Shown: positions 49,036-61,185, counted from the stretch's first letter. The stretch is 64,000 nt of DNA from Varanus komodoensis (GCF_004798865.1 NW_025335568.1:19966143-20030142), one strand, 5' to 3'. A program made the numbers and translations. Notes: a model not told the origin generated them from the sequence alone.

Positions 49036-50499
49036 GCATTGCAATTGCAAAAGGCCCAGAAAACTGTCCTCAGTTGACCTCTCTCTGCCTCACCCTAGCA
49101 CTTCTGTAGGAAAAGGTTCTGACAAACCCTGCAGCCAATCACAGCACACCACTGGAGATATTTAGGCTTTATTTCATTTATTTGATGCATTTAAAGTGTT
49201 TTTATTCCATGCATCAGTTAAAAAAGCTTTTGGAGCAGCTTAAAAATAACATTTAAACAAAATGATTGCTGTCCACAAACCTATAATTTTAAAAAGGCAT
49301 GACACACAAGGAAAAGGAGCAGGAAGGAAAGAGGAAAGGAACAAAATCTTTCTGCAGGGCTGGTGGAACAGTTCTGTTCACCTAGATACAGCCTTCATTG
49401 TGAGGTGTGCTCTATTTCTATTTGAAGTACTATAATTATTTCTAAATTTTCATCTATACATACTAATAGATATGTAAGGCATTCAGTCTGAATGTCTGAA
49501 CACTTGCACAAATGTTATGGAAATGCCTGTCCTTTCCTCTTTCTCTTTTTTTGGAGACTCATGAATGGCCACCCTAGCTGAGATTGGGACGGGGACGAAG
49601 AGTACCATCACTCTCCGTGGGAAAATGTCAGTCATTGCATCATTTCCCCACGTGGTCCCAGTTCCATCCCTGGGTCAGAAATGTTCTATGCTAAGACTCT
49701 GGGAGGGCATGCAGCCATTTGCACCCCTGACTTTTCCTGGCTGAAAGAAGAATGTCCAGGCAGTGGAGAGGGAAGGAAAGAGCAGCCTTGTAGGTACTAG
49801 TGCCCAGTTACTCCAATGTCAGTGAGACGTGCAATCTGAACTTTTAAGCAGCTATCCATGGTGCTGGTCCTATTTTGAGAATACGGTTCAGTACCATACA
49901 AAGCCGGGGATGGTTCCAGTTAGGGGAAGCTATGAGTGCTCTTCCGCTATAGTTTTTCTCCCACCTGTCATCTGATTACCCTTTAAAGATCAAACTTTTC
50001 TCCACAAAGCCACTGACTTCTCCACAATAACTGGCTGCTGCTGCTAAGAATGAGGATGTGGCCCTACCACATTTGACCTTCTGGCATGCAGCAGCATCAA
50101 AATCACTACTGAGCATGTGAGAACTCCAGCATGTACTCAGAACACTCTTCTTGCTCTAGTGCCTTTCCTTGGAGTGCAAATAATATGGAGTTTTCCTGAT
50201 ATCCAGTGCCAGGCAGTGTGAGTATGCATCCTGAGAGTAGAGGTGCTTCAAAGAATCATTGGCATACTGTTATGTGCTGTAAGATCATCTCCAACGTATT
50301 GGCAACCCTATGAAAGACTGATTTGCAAAATGTCCTATGCTTGGCAGCCCTGCTCAGCTCTCAAGGCTGTGACTTCCTTTATGGGCAAAATATCAGCCCA
50401 CAGTTTTGTGTGTGGGGCACGTGTGTGTCTTCCAGAGTTTCTGTGAGTCTCTGAGAAAATAATTCCGTATGTTAATAATGTGTGAATAGTTCTATCTGT

Positions 50500-50560
50500 C
50501 TTTCTGTGTGCGCGCGCGCACGTGTGTGTGTGTGTCTGTGAAAGGGGAAGGTGTGTGTGT
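50500..50560. repeat. Alternating GC/GT simple repeat
   Basis: GTGTGCGCGCGCGCACGTGT then (GT)n; alternating purine-pyrimidine of Z-DNA type. Confidence 0.9.
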
Positions 50561-51204
50561 TTTTGCAAAGTATTTCTGCTGGCTTCCCAAGAGATATACT
50601 CATGGTCATTGTCATTACCTTCAAGGAGATGCCCAGAGCAAGTTGGTCCTCCTTATTTCTTACAAATTTTGTATTGTGCTGCTTCTGAATATGCTTGCTC
50701 GGGTGGACTCTTTGTGACAGAGATGCAAAGGCATGGATTTTTTATATTTGCAGAACTTGTTCCCATGTTCCAAAGCGTGCTTTTCTGTGTAGCTCTAAGA
50801 ATACCAAAGGTTACCTTAATCATTATCATTTTTATTATGGCTGTGGATTCTTCCCTCTAATTCATCATCTTATAGGTATAGAAGTTGTTGCTGGAATAGG
50901 AGAATGTGGATCTAAATGAGTAATTCTGTGGGGCTAAAAGATTTCCCCCCACTGCCTGCTGCCCTTTGTACATATTGGGCCTCAGTTTTCTCTTCTGTAG
51001 TATAGGTTAATGCTTGTGCTCCACCTGCCATGATCCCCTGATCCACTTCTGCTAACTTGCCTTCTGCCCCGCCACTCAGACTGATCACTCGCCTCCCCTA
51101 TGGATAGCTCCTTTAACATCCAGACTAAAACCCAGAGTGAATATACTACCATGATGGAACTGCAGCCACTAGGTTCCACTGCACATGGTGGGCATGTCAT
51201 GAGC

Positions 51205-51290
51205 GGAGCCGGCTAGAGCCGGGGGTCAGACTAGGTGGCCCGGGAGGCCCCTTCTGACTCGCTCTGTTCCTATGTTTCTATGTTTCTGAT
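51205..51290 (+). repeat. CR1 LINE 3' end with 8-mer tail
   Basis: GGGGTCAGACTAGGTGGCCC, GGGAGGCCCCTTCTGACTCG and CTCTGTTCCTATGTTTCTAT then GTTTC match the CR1 terminus, including tandem TCTATGTT-like tail units. Confidence 0.8.
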
Positions 51291-54280
51291 TTTTAAGTGC
51301 CCACAAGCCTTTGAGAGCAGTCAGGTTGGATGCTTGCAAAAATGCAACCCTTCTCAGGTTGGCATCTGGACACTAGTACACCTCTAGCTATAGCACCATT
51401 CTAGTTTGATCATGCAAAGGCACCTGCAAGTGTGCATCTCATTAAAAGCAATCCTCTTAGAGGTGTGTCTCATTTCTACTGTTTCCAGGAGCCCTATCTA
51501 TGCATCAGACCTGCTTTGTTGGATTGGGGTAAGAAAGCATAGCAAGAAGAGAGGGCCAAAACCAAGGGGTGGTTTAAGAAATTAGAGGGGGAAATGGAAA
51601 TGTTTGAGAGATTGAGGCCAAAGTACATTACATTAGCTCTAATGAACTGCATAGTATCTCTCCAGAAGAGCTTTAATGCTCATTGGATTCATGCACTGTG
51701 GTGCATCATTCTATTTTGGCCATATGAATTTTCTGGCTTATTAGCTGTTGTATAAACTGCAAAATGTTTGTTCATTATTTTTCCTAAAATCCTGGCCTGC
51801 CCTTGTGTCTGCTCTATTGCAATTTTGTTACACATTTTCGTAATTTATTTCCCCAAAATGAATTATTTATTTCTTCTTACCTTGCCCACTCAGACTCTTT
51901 TTTGCCAGCTAAAATCATTTTTGACAAGATGCTGATTGCAAAGTGTTTCTGATAATTTGACTTTGAGCAACTGGAAAAAAATGCCTTTCTGTATTAGTGT
52001 TAGGGTTCGGACTGGGGTTGGGGCTGGTCTTGGTATTTGTGTTGTTTCAGCACTGCAAAACTTGACAGACTCCCCCGTATTAAAAATTAAAGTGCTTCCC
52101 AATCAGGGGCAGGTCTGTATCCCTGCCCTGAACTCAATTTATTTCTGCTTCTTCTGATTTGCTAGTGGAACCCACATTATTCATTCCCTTGCCCTTGACA
52201 TTAACAGTGATTCTGGCCATGACCTTCATGCATTGGGCAGGGTGAAATTGGACAGGGTCAAAAACAAGACCCCAACACAATTAGAGGACTCTGTACTGGC
52301 AGAAATCATTTTGTTCATCTTGTAAAATCCTTGTGTCATCCATGCCCAAAAGGCTTCTACCAGGCTTTTTCTCAAACCGGGACCTTTAGCAATCAATCTC
52401 TAAGGTTGCCTTACCACCTACACCACCAGCAGCCATTCTATAATAATAAGATTGGGGGGGGGAGGGGTTTGCGTTGGTGTGTATGTCTGTCTGTCAACTA
52501 TCATAACAAAAGGATTTTATGTGTCTATTATTTCCTGGTCTGTCCAAACAGTAAAACTAAGACATTTGAAACTTGGTACACCTGCTATGGAGACCTTAGA
52601 GGTGTTTTCTTAAAGCACATGCTTTGATTTTTAAAGGAAATGAATCCATGTGATTGAAGCTTTCTACAGGTAGACTTCCCTAACCAGTCCATGGCTTTGC
52701 AGTCCTGACAATTCGAAGCCCGTCCATACAGGATGCTGTAGGACAAGCCCTACCTGTCTAGGAGAGGGATTGGGCAGAATCATCCCTTAGAAAGCTACAG
52801 GGGTGCACTAGGGCAGGTGCTATGCTTTTGGGGTACCAGCAGGGCATCTGTTACTCAGGTGGGGTGCAGCACAATATATTCAACTTTGATAACTGGTAAG
52901 TTTGCTTGAAGGCTTTGCTGCATCAAATTCATAGCTAGTCAGTGCTCTGCAGAGCCAGGTCTATTTGCTAGTTCTTCATAAAGGTAGGCAGCTTATAGCA
53001 ACAGTGCTGCCACTCCAAACTGGAAGCAGCCAGCTTTCATACTGTCTAGTGGCAGAATCAGCATGTACGTACTAGGCCTGATCAAACACTTCAGGCCAAG
53101 CCAGTTTAGGAGTCATAGCAATTTGCCAGCCACCAGCTGACTTTGATCCTTGGCCCCGCCTTTTGGATTCCAATCTGGCTTTGGTTCCCACCCGCTCCCA
53201 TTGCCCTGTCCCTTACATACTCAGTGCAAGTTGTTCTGGTGCAGAACCAGACTTGACAAAGCTGTGCCCGTGCAAGGAGGAAAACCTATTGTAGCGTGGG
53301 GTGGAGGGGTTGCTCATTCAGAAGTATATTTAGTATTCGTTCATTTATTTCTTTGAAGCTGCTTTCCTAGCACTAAGTTTTTTGTACTAGCAAAAGGCTA
53401 TGACAGAGACATCAAATGAATGCACATAGTCAACAAAATGAAGAATTTCAGCAATACAAAATAAAAATAAATTGAGATATATCATGAACAGAAATTCATC
53501 TTTAATTCTGGATCTCTAATGTCGTTTATAGCAATGTTGTCTAATTCTCTTTTCCTGATCTTTTCTGCTGCCAAAACAAACAATACTACTTTATGTGTGA
53601 TATACCTATTAATATCACTTAAAAGAAAAAGAATTGTTTTTGCAAAGGCATTCCTGTAACCATATGATTTTTTTTATTTATATCCTACCATTGTGCCAAA
53701 AATTGTAGCTCAAGGCTGTATCAATAAAATGTATATTAAACTGTAGGGTGCTGTTTTCTGGAGAGGGGGCAGCTTTTATTCTAACTGTGCCTTGCTTTTT
53801 CCACCTAGATGTATTACCAGCATCAGTCCATTTGTGAATTGCCAAAAAAGGCAGCTATGCACCACCAAACAGAGGAAAGTTCGTTGAATAAAATTTACAT
53901 ATGCTAATTTATAGCTATAGATCCAAATTTAGGAATCATTATTATAGTTTCACTAGAAATAAGGTACATCTCACCATAGAGTGGGAGACTGTGGCCAGCT
54001 GCCTGGGTGCTCTTGATGGATAACTTCTTGTTCAGCTCTTTCTTCTGATGGTTCTTTATCTTTGCACCAGACCTGGACTGGACAGCCCTTTGAATGAGGG
54101 CACCCTCAGAATGACTGCAGGCAATGGTATTTAAAAGCATATTCATTTGCAGAGATGTTTCCCCTTGCACTCTGTTTTCAAGGGCCTCACTTGCTCTTGC
54201 ACTGACATTCTGAAAGATAATCACCTTTCTTGTTATTCTGCTGGTATTGCAGTCTTCCTAATTTGCCTTTCTCCCCCTAG

Positions 54281-54349
54281 TTTTTCAGCAAAAAGTGACC
54301 AGAAATAAGGCTGGTGATGAGAAGTTACTGTATGCTGTCAGAAAACCAG
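54281..54349 (+). CDS. BANK1: BANK1 coding exon, VFQQK segment
   Basis: Short 69-nt exon, phase 1 to phase 1, with acceptor CTCCCCCTAG and donor GTATGG. With the preceding G it encodes VFQQKVTRNKAGDEKLLYAV then RKP. Human BANK1 has VFQQKTARRQSDDDKFCGLP followed by KKQ, of the same length and in the same place. The first five residues are identical and the rest keeps only its basic/acidic character. It lies far from its neighbours (10.1 kb and 3.0 kb), so it would be missed without phase and homology. The reading frame stays open only because of the splice signals given. Confidence 0.93.
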
Positions 54350-54859
54350 GTATGGAACTCACCAGTTCTGTGGCTTTTACTGTATTTTGTTTCAGGTTCT
54401 GAATAAGTATCTACTAGCCATACACAGGCTTATTTCTCATCTTAAACCTCCTTGCATATAAATCATTAAGATCTCTGCAAAAATGCAATTTGAAAAATGA
54501 TACCTTAGGCAGTTTTACTTATCATTTCCAGTCTAACATGCCACATGATTTTACTGACCATTAAATTTAGCTGTTTCCACTGCCCTTCCATCAATAGACA
54601 AAGGCCACTTTTCTCAAGAGGCCTCTGGCATGCAAGCTAGCCAGATACCAAAGGGAAGCCCATAAATACTGCATGGAGCACCGTTCTGCCCTTATTTCTC
54701 AGCAACTGGTATACAAACAGACCTGGGACCTTAGACTATTAGAGTGGCAGAACAGTAAGGGAGCACAATTGGAGGGTTCCCTTTATCTTTAGGGTGGGAA
54801 GTGTAGTCCTCGTTGATATGGAAGCAGAGTATCTTTATATGCCCTGAAAAAAAGTGTTA

Positions 54860-55020
54860 TGCTTGGGAGATCCAGGTTCTAGTGCCCATCTGGCCATGAA
54901 GCTCACTGGGGAATTCGAGGCCATTCACTAACTCTCAGCCTAACCTACCTCACAGGGTTCTTTTTATGAGGATAAAATGGAGAGGAGGAGAAACCTGTAA
55001 ACTGCTATGCGTTCCTGGCA
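54860..55020 (-). repeat. MIR/CORE-SINE-like copy, minus strand
   Basis: GGGAGATCCAGGTTCTAGTG, CATGAAGCTCACTGGGGAAT, CTAACTCTCAGCCTAACCTA and CCTCACAGGGTTCTTTTTAT then GAGGATAAAATGG are the reverse of the family. The extra 3' part TAAACTGCTATGCGTTCC is a short LINE-like end. Confidence 0.8.
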
Positions 55021-55589
55021 AAAGGAAGAAGGGTCAGGTATATATGTAATGTAACGATAATAATAGAAACAGACACGAAAATAAGTTCAACAGATGAAAT
55101 TATCTGCAGGAACAACAATTAGTTGTTTAAAAACAACGACAGAAAAACAACAGTTGGTGAAAAATGAGCAAAACTGCCCATTGAATAACATGAGGTGAGT
55201 TTTTCTCTTCCCCAGAAAAGGGGCATACCAGTCCACTTATATATCAATTCAGTATTGTCAACTCTGACTGGCAGCAGCTCTCCAGGTTTTCTCTAACCTG
55301 AGAATTTCTACATGCAAAGTATGTGTGCTACACTTAGCCATGGCTCCTTCCCCAGTTGTGCCTCAGACATTGCTGGGTCACGAAGTAAAGCCTAGCCAGT
55401 GGACCTTAGAGAGCATGCCAACTGATAAGGGTGGAAGCAATCCCTTGGATATCTGGAACCAAAACCATTTAAATTTACAACAGTGCAAAAGTCATACTCA
55501 TGCACAATTTGCTATAACCATCTCCCATGTTTAAAATGTATTTAGTATATTTATCCTGTCCAAGGAAATAACCCAAAGAGCTTACTTGA

Positions 55590-55720
55590 TGCTTCTCCTT
55601 CCCATTTTAACTTCACAAGGACTATGCAAGTCCCCCATCAGGCTTCATGGCTGAATTGGAACCTGCACACGGATCCCCTGAGTCCCAGCCCAAGACTCTA
55701 ACCATGACATCACAGCCGCT
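55590..55720 (+). repeat. MIR/CORE-SINE-like copy, diverged
   Basis: CCCATTTTAACTTCACAAGG, CAGGCTTCATGGCTGAATTG and CAAGACTCTAACCATGACAT carry the core and tRNA-like end with internal losses. Confidence 0.6.
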
Positions 55721-56487
55721 CGCCTTGCAACATGCATGTCTAAGAGTCATGCAGCATCTTGCCTGCAGAGCTTCTGTGATTTGGCACTTGGGTTTGAATA
55801 TGCTGAATGTACAGAAAGAATCCAGCACAGCTCAGTGCTCATCTTTTGGGAAAGCACAATTTGCATACTGTTCTGTTGCTGCGAGATGCTATCTCAGCAA
55901 TGCTGCACTTCCTGTCCTGAGTTTGTGAACCAAGTGCCTGGCCCTCGTATCATGTGCCAATACTCCCCCTCTTAAGTTTCATAATTAGTTAATGGCATTC
56001 TGCTATCTCACAGTGGAAACACCAATGACAACTGAATTTAATGGAAAGTGAATTAATCAGACAAATGGCCGTGAATCTGAATGCTTTGTACACCAAGATA
56101 CTAAGCACCCCCAACCCCATGGAAGCTAGATATTGGCTTCTTGCAATTCTGTGTGGGCAGCACTCATCTCATTTATCAACAAAGAATTTAATCCAGGAGC
56201 TTAAAGCTTATTCATATTGCCAGATTCTCCACCAGGCTTAGCAGAAAAGGCAGGGCCCTGAGAAAGGTGCACCTGTTTTTGACCTCTGTTTAGGGTAGCA
56301 GTGGAGTTGCAACACAACATATAAAGGGTGTCTGTAGTGTAAGTTGCTTAAAGATCTGTTGGCAGGTGCTTCTGAGAAGGCAGGGTGAAGCCCCGGGTCC
56401 CATAAACATCAGCCATATCACTGAAATCTTTACCATTTGGACCTACATACTATGCTTTGCATTTTAAATGTAGTTCACCTTACTCAA

Positions 56488-56575
56488 TATGGTGTCCCCC
56501 AGAGGTGTTGGACTACCAGGGCTATACTCTCTGGGGATGATGGAAATCACAGTTAAACGTATTTGGAAGATACCA
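56488..56575. repeat. Diverged palindromic MITE copy
   Basis: GTGTCCCCCAGAGGTGTTGG then ACTACCAGGGCTATACTC, and GGGGATGATGGAAATCACAG then TTAAACGTATTTGGAAGATA, form the two arms of the 8.4 kb family. Confidence 0.55.
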
Positions 56576-56599
56576 GGTTGAGATCAGAACTAACAGACG

Positions 56600-56890
56600 G
56601 TACTGATTCAAAGGAAGTCAGTAAAAGTTGCCTGAGGGCATAAAAAGCAAGTCTGTTAAGGAAAGATTGAAGGGACTGCCTATGTCTCTCCTGCAAGAGA
56701 GGGGATGGATGTGATAGTGCTGTTTAAATACCTGAAACCCTCCACAGAGGGCTTGATCTCCCTTGCCCAAGGGCACATCTAGACCTAATGGGCTTAAATA
56801 CAGAGAGTGGATTTGGGTTGAACTTTAGGAGGAATCTCTTGACTCTCTGAGCCATTTGACAGTGGAAACAATTATCTAGAAAGAATTAAT
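56600..56890 (+). repeat. CR1 LINE 3' region fragment
   Basis: AGAGGGGATGGATGTGATAG, TGCTGTTTAAATACCTGAAA, TTGATCTCCCTTGCCCAAGG, ATCTAGACCTAATGGGCTTA and GACAGTGGAAACAATTATCT match in order the CR1 stretch around gatatgatagcc...tcaaatacttgaaagg...gacaatggaatcagttacct. Confidence 0.75.
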
Positions 56891-57317
56891 GCTCTATCTC
56901 TCTCTCATTGATCACCTCCAAGGAGAAGCATACATGAGCCCTTCAAATCCTATGATTTATTTTGCTTTTATCACACCTTTTCTCCCAGGAACTCCGAGCC
57001 ATACCTGGCTTCTCCGTCCCAATCTCATCCTCCCCATGCTGTGAATTAGAGTAGCAGCCGGCCCAAATTCTCCTTTTAGGCTCTGCAGCCAAGTGGGAAT
57101 TTTGCTGTGTGTCATTCTGGCCCTAATCTAGACTGCTAATCAGTCAGTCCATAAGCCACAGCACTGGGATAAAAGGAATAGAAGAAAGTGTGTCCACTAA
57201 TTCCTTGTGTGGGGTTCCATCTTCTCTACTTTCAGAATCACTCTTTCTATTGATATGAATGCAGACCTGAGCATGATTTTGCCTTATATTCTAGTTGTTT
57301 GCATGTGCTTTTTACAG

Positions 57318-57496
57318 ACAGACCTTATGATGACAGGATCACATATAGTACTGTCAAGCCAAGCATCCCTCTGGGGCAGGAAGAACTGATTCTATTGCAG
57401 GAGCAGGTGAAGAGGGGGACAATTTCTATGGATGAAGCAGTGGAGAAATTCAAGCAATGGCAGGTTCATAAAAAGGGATTAGAAGCCACCCAGCAG
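57318..57496 (+). CDS. BANK1: BANK1 coding exon, conserved QEELILLQE helical region
   Basis: This 179-nt exon is preceded by TTTTTACAG and followed by GTAAAA, phase 1 to phase 0. It encodes DRPYDDRITYSTVKPSIPLG, then QEELILLQEQVKRGTISMDE, then AVEKFKQWQVHKKGLEATQQ. Human BANK1 reads GQEELILLQEKVKNGKMSMD, EALEKFKHWQMGKSGLEMIQ in the same place, so this is the most conserved block in the C-terminal half. The paralogue BCAP has the related RQLITLQEQVKLGIVNVDEA. The segment is probably alpha-helical and contributes a protein-binding surface (inference). PYDD and TYST give additional tyrosines that are not obvious in human, where the preceding residues are DRARIESPAF. Confidence 0.97.
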
Positions 57497-59710
57497 GTAA
57501 AATTCCTATAGATGTGGTGGCTGTTTATAAGTGCACCATTATTTCCAACAAGCTACGGCCAAGGCTTGGGTGGGGTTCACTTTTTTCTCATCCTGGGCTG
57601 GCTATGTAAACACATCAGACTATTTTCCTTTATTGTGCATTTTGCCAAAATGAGACGAAATCTATGCATCAATTATACATAAACTTTTACAATGGCTGGC
57701 CATGTATGCATGTGTATGTATTATACATCTGCTTTTGCTAGTGGTGTTTCTATGTCATTCATTCTAATGTTGAGAGCACCACAATATTTCTTTTATCTTT
57801 CCATTATTGTAAGCTGTCAAAGGGGCACAGGTCATGCTTTAACTTCCAAGGATCAAGTGGATAATTTAAGAAAATGTGTACATCAAAAATATTAGAGAGT
57901 GTGACAATACAGAGATGATCCTCATTATGACCCAATGACACCGGGGGGGGGGGGGCATTGCTGGGCATTACCTGAACATAAGATTAAAAGAAACAGTAAC
58001 AATATTACACCTCCAGCAATTAGATGACTTAAACAGGACTTAATTAATGAGATGTTGTGGCATCCAAAAAAAGTGTAAGAAACATTTTTTGATCATTAAG
58101 TGGCAACCTGAGGTTTCCTGAAACTTCAGTTATAGATGCTAAAGTGACAATTCACTGCCTAGATTGAATAGGACATTCTGATTCCCTATTTCTTTCCTGC
58201 TTTAGACCCTGTGCATCATATTTATTCACCAATAATACCTATCTATTGATCACACAAGTGTTTCAGGCCACTTTGTTTATGTATCTTCCCCAAGATCATA
58301 TTCTGAATGGTAGAAGACTGCTGGTATCTCAGGTGCAGATCTCTCTCTCACCTGAGACTTGATCCTTTAATTGGAGGTGCCCATGTCTGAACTGAGCTCA
58401 ACTATTCATGGAACCCAGCTACTCCTCTAAGCCCTAGGGAAAGTTCTACATGTTAGGATTTCTGGACCATGCATGTAGTCCTAATATGCATGTCCTCTCC
58501 TCTCCATTTTTATCAGTTAAAGATAATCCACTCTCTTGTTTCAGTCAAACAAAAATGCCACCTGCAAAAGGTGGTTGCATTTTTTTCTGTTTCAAAGCCA
58601 GTTCTCTTTTCAAAGTCAAATGTGAGTGGTACTATAATGTCATAACACTGAAAGGGAAAACAGTCAATTTTTTTTACCTATGGCTCAGGTGTATGGAATA
58701 AAAGTCTGATTTCTTCTTAAATATGAAATCCTTTAGAAGTCCCTCCCCCAAGTCCTCATTCAGCCCATCCAACCATTCCAAATTAAATTAGAGCTCTTCA
58801 GTGTTAAGTAGCATCTTCAGTCTTCAGTTAGAAAAATTATTCAACATTTCAGGGCCAAATTTCTGTGCACCCCCTTCCCAACCCCAACTATGAACGAAAG
58901 TCACGATGAGTATCAACGTGGAAATTGGAGCACCTCAGTGGTATGGCTAATTGCACATTCCTTATGAACAGTGCTTGAACAGTGGAAAATACACCAATAA
59001 TTGTTTTTTTAATCATTAAAAAGAAATAAGATACAAATAAAAATAGAAATAAAACAATCACTCATGCATATGAAAATATACAAATAGTTGTTATTGCTGC
59101 TGCTGTTATTATTACTACTGCTGCTGTTATTCAGGATCTGCCAGCAGTGCTTCATAGACATGAAAATATCAGCCCCTGGTCAAGTCCTGTTCACACAAAC
59201 CAGGTCTTTAAATTAATACATTCATAAGAGTCTAGACTCTCCATGATTTTCCCATTAATCCAGTGTCCTTCATTTTTCATGGGTGGACTTCATCATCTAA
59301 TATGTAAGGATCGTGCCCTGGTTTCTGCAAGGCAGCTACAGTGATTAAGAGCCACAAATAAAAGTGGCAGAAAGGGTTCTTCCTACCAGCCCATTGTGGT
59401 TATAAAATACCTTCTTCTGATTAAAACAGTGAGGATCAAGTCAGCTCTCCATACAGCTGATAATAATTGCCAGCAGCCTTGGGAAGTGGGTGGCAGCACT
59501 GGTGATGTTTCATGTGTGATTAGAGATACAAGGGTTGTCCTCAGAAAAAGTTTCTCCCCATGCCTTTTAAACATGATTTTCTTTGCTAAGAAGGTTAAGT
59601 GTGCAGAATACTAAAAAACTCTTCTCCTCCAGTGACTCATTTATAATTTTTAACAATCAACTGCAGCCATTGATTTTTGTTCTCGTTTGTGTGTTTGTTT
59701 CTTACTTAAG
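57497..59710 (+). other. BANK1: BANK1 intron, about 2.2 kb
   Basis: GT-AG intron (GTAAAA ... TTACTTAAG). Contains a 13-G homopolymer at 57943-57955 and a (TTG/CTG/TTA)-rich tract near 59.09-59.13 kb. No exon or identifiable transposon was seen in the remainder. Confidence 0.75.
57943..57955. repeat. G13 homopolymer
   Basis: Thirteen consecutive G flanked by ACACC and CATTG. Assembly length may be uncertain. Confidence 0.95.
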
Positions 59711-59774
59711 GAAAAAATACGCCAGTTCAGAGACTCTATTATCAGGAAAAGGCCGGAGGAGGAAAGCCTGTATG
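59711..59774 (+). CDS. BANK1: BANK1 coding exon, KIRQFRDSIIRKRPEEE
   Basis: This 64-nt exon starts after TTACTTAAG and ends before GTAAAT, phase 0 to phase 1. It encodes EKIRQFRDSIIRKRPEEESL and Tyr, ending with the first base of a split codon. Human BANK1 has EKLRQLRDCIIGKRPEEENV then Tyr, so about three quarters of the residues are identical. BCAP has the weaker ENLKRLRDSITRRQREK. The exon carries on the helical, positively charged region begun in the previous exon. The acceptor is AAG rather than CAG but has a T-rich tract. Confidence 0.96.
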
Positions 59775-60341
59775 GTAAATTACATTTAACTAGTATTTCA
59801 GTAGGTTGATGAAGGGAAGTGTAGCATTACAAAAAGTAAGCTTGGTGACACCTGTGGAAAGTCTTCTGTAGATTTTCAGTGCTGAAGCAAATTTTTATGG
59901 TGCCCTACAGAAAGCAGAGTGCTGTGCATAGTCTGCTCTGCAGGACAACTGGGGAGAGGGGTTGGCTTCAGCTACTGCAAAGTGCTCATCTGCCTGTATT
60001 CCTCTCCTTCACCTACCAAAGGACTTGTGGAAAGATGACGAAAGACTGAGCTCTGCATCTTTTTATTACAAATGCGATATTCTGCAACAGGTGTCCTTGG
60101 AAGCCACTCAGCTACCACCACTGAAACAGACACCTAAAATACCTAGAGCACTGCGACAATTCAGTGGAACATTCGCATTAATAAATCCAAAATAAAGAGG
60201 CCTGACTTTGCAATCTTGATATACCTATTATGAATACAAGGAGCAATTGGCAAATCAAAAAAGGGTCAGACAAATAAATAAATAAATAAAACTTATGTCC
60301 AAACATCACGACCATAGGTTGACTTTTATTTTTCTTTACAG
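59775..60341 (+). other. BANK1: BANK1 intron, 567 nt
   Basis: GT-AG intron (GTAAAT ... TTTCTTTACAG). Holds an (AAAT)n tract at 60271-60290 just upstream of the acceptor. The 77-codon frame at 59962-60195 lies wholly inside it and has no recognised similarity. Confidence 0.8.
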
Positions 60342-60371
60342 ACAAGATCACTATTATTCACCATCCAAATG
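60342..60371 (+). CDS. BANK1: BANK1 30-nt microexon, DKITIIHHPN
   Basis: This microexon is only 30 nt, phase 1 to phase 1, bounded by TTTCTTTACAG and GTAAGC. With the G of the previous exon it encodes DKITIIHHPN. The human counterpart is NKLTIVHHPG in the same order, so exon length and phase are conserved. Because its length is divisible by three, skipping would remove ten residues without shifting the frame. It is too short for ordinary ORF detection and was found from homology and phase. Confidence 0.94.
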
Positions 60372-61114
60372 GTAAGCCATATTTCAGATCAATTTCATAA
60401 ATTAGAGATACATTACACACAATCTCACTCTCCACCCCTAGTAATTTTTCTGAAAGTAACAAGACAGAAATATGATTCCATTAGTTATTTTATCACTGAT
60501 TCATTTATTTTTGAGCTTGGCCCCTCCCAACCACCCCATTTTTCTTGAGTGTGGGTTGGGTTGGGTTTCATGAAAGGGGCCACCAAAGACTGCTGATCAA
60601 TCTGGAGAGTGGTACAAAAATTTTCGGGAAAGGGAGCCTATGAGAGAAGATGTCAGGAAGAACTTTTTCTTTTCTTTTTAAAAGCATTTGTTTCCCCTGC
60701 ACTGCCAATGGCAACAAGTGTATTCCTGCGTGCCATAGCTGAGAAAAAAGATGGCAAACCTCATGGGAACAGCTGATGCAGTAGCTATTGAGTAAATCAA
60801 ACAAGCTCTTAAAAAGAATTCTTGCATGTCTTCTAGAAGTTGAGGAAAAGCAGTATGGGAAGTGATCCATGGAAGGAAGGATCCATCGGCTAAGTTGCCA
60901 TAACCCTAGAACAGAACTTCAGATTTCAGGATCCCCATAAAGCAGCCTCTTTGGACAATCTCAGTGCATGAACAAAGACAGATGTGATTATGCATTCTTT
61001 CAGGTTAACTGAACTCAGAGAGTGCAAGTCTTGTACTGTGCATTTTAAAACAAGATCTCAGTAGCAAACAACTAAGAATGGGTAAGATTCAAAAGCAGAT
61101 GTGTTTTTTTACAG
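60372..61114 (+). other. BANK1: BANK1 intron, 743 nt
   Basis: GT-AG intron (GTAAGC ... TGTTTTTTTACAG). A GATGTCAGGAAGAAC-like stretch near 60.65 kb resembles the CR1 3' region but is too short to call firmly. The remainder has no recognised feature. Confidence 0.75.
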
Positions 61115-61185
61115 TTTCTATGAAAAGAGGAAAAAATCATCTTAATTCTGAAGGCGTTCTATATGCCCATCCTTTTACGAAACAG
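61115..61185 (+). CDS. BANK1: BANK1 coding exon near the C terminus, divergent
   Basis: This 71-nt exon lies between TTTTTTTACAG and GTATGC, phase 1 to phase 0. It encodes VSMKRGKNHLNSEGVLYAHP and FTKQ. It aligns by position with human GKETAHNENKFYNVHFSNK, sharing a basic N-terminal part, Asn, and an aromatic-x-x-H/A-x-F-x-K ending (VLYAHPFTK against KFYNVHFSNK). Similarity is modest, but both splice sites and phases fit the microexon upstream. Human BANK1 has about 20 more residues (LPARPQVEKE...) in a last exon that I cannot find here. If the donor were not used, the frame would run into the intron for about 20 codons before a stop, with AATAAA at 61468. Confidence 0.85.

Larger units (their letters stand above)
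44198..54280 (+). other. BANK1: BANK1 intron, about 10.1 kb, the longest between identified exons
   Basis: GT-AG intron (GTAATG ... CTCCCCCTAG). The protein is continuous across it (PYIAQ-VFQQK), so no exon is missing. Contains a CT-rich tract at 46.16 kb, a CORE-SINE at 47.7 kb, an L2 fragment at 48.5-49.0 kb, GC/GT-rich purine-pyrimidine repeat at 50.5 kb and a CR1 end at 51.2 kb. The remainder is unassigned intronic DNA. Confidence 0.8.
54350..57317 (+). other. BANK1: BANK1 intron, about 3.0 kb
   Basis: GT-AG intron (GTATGG ... TTTTTACAG). Holds CORE-SINE-like copies at 54.9 kb (minus) and 55.6 kb (plus), a MITE-type foldback at 56.5 kb and a CR1 fragment at 56.6-56.9 kb. Open frames around 55.6-55.9 kb overlap the SINE and look non-coding. 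Confidence 0.75.
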
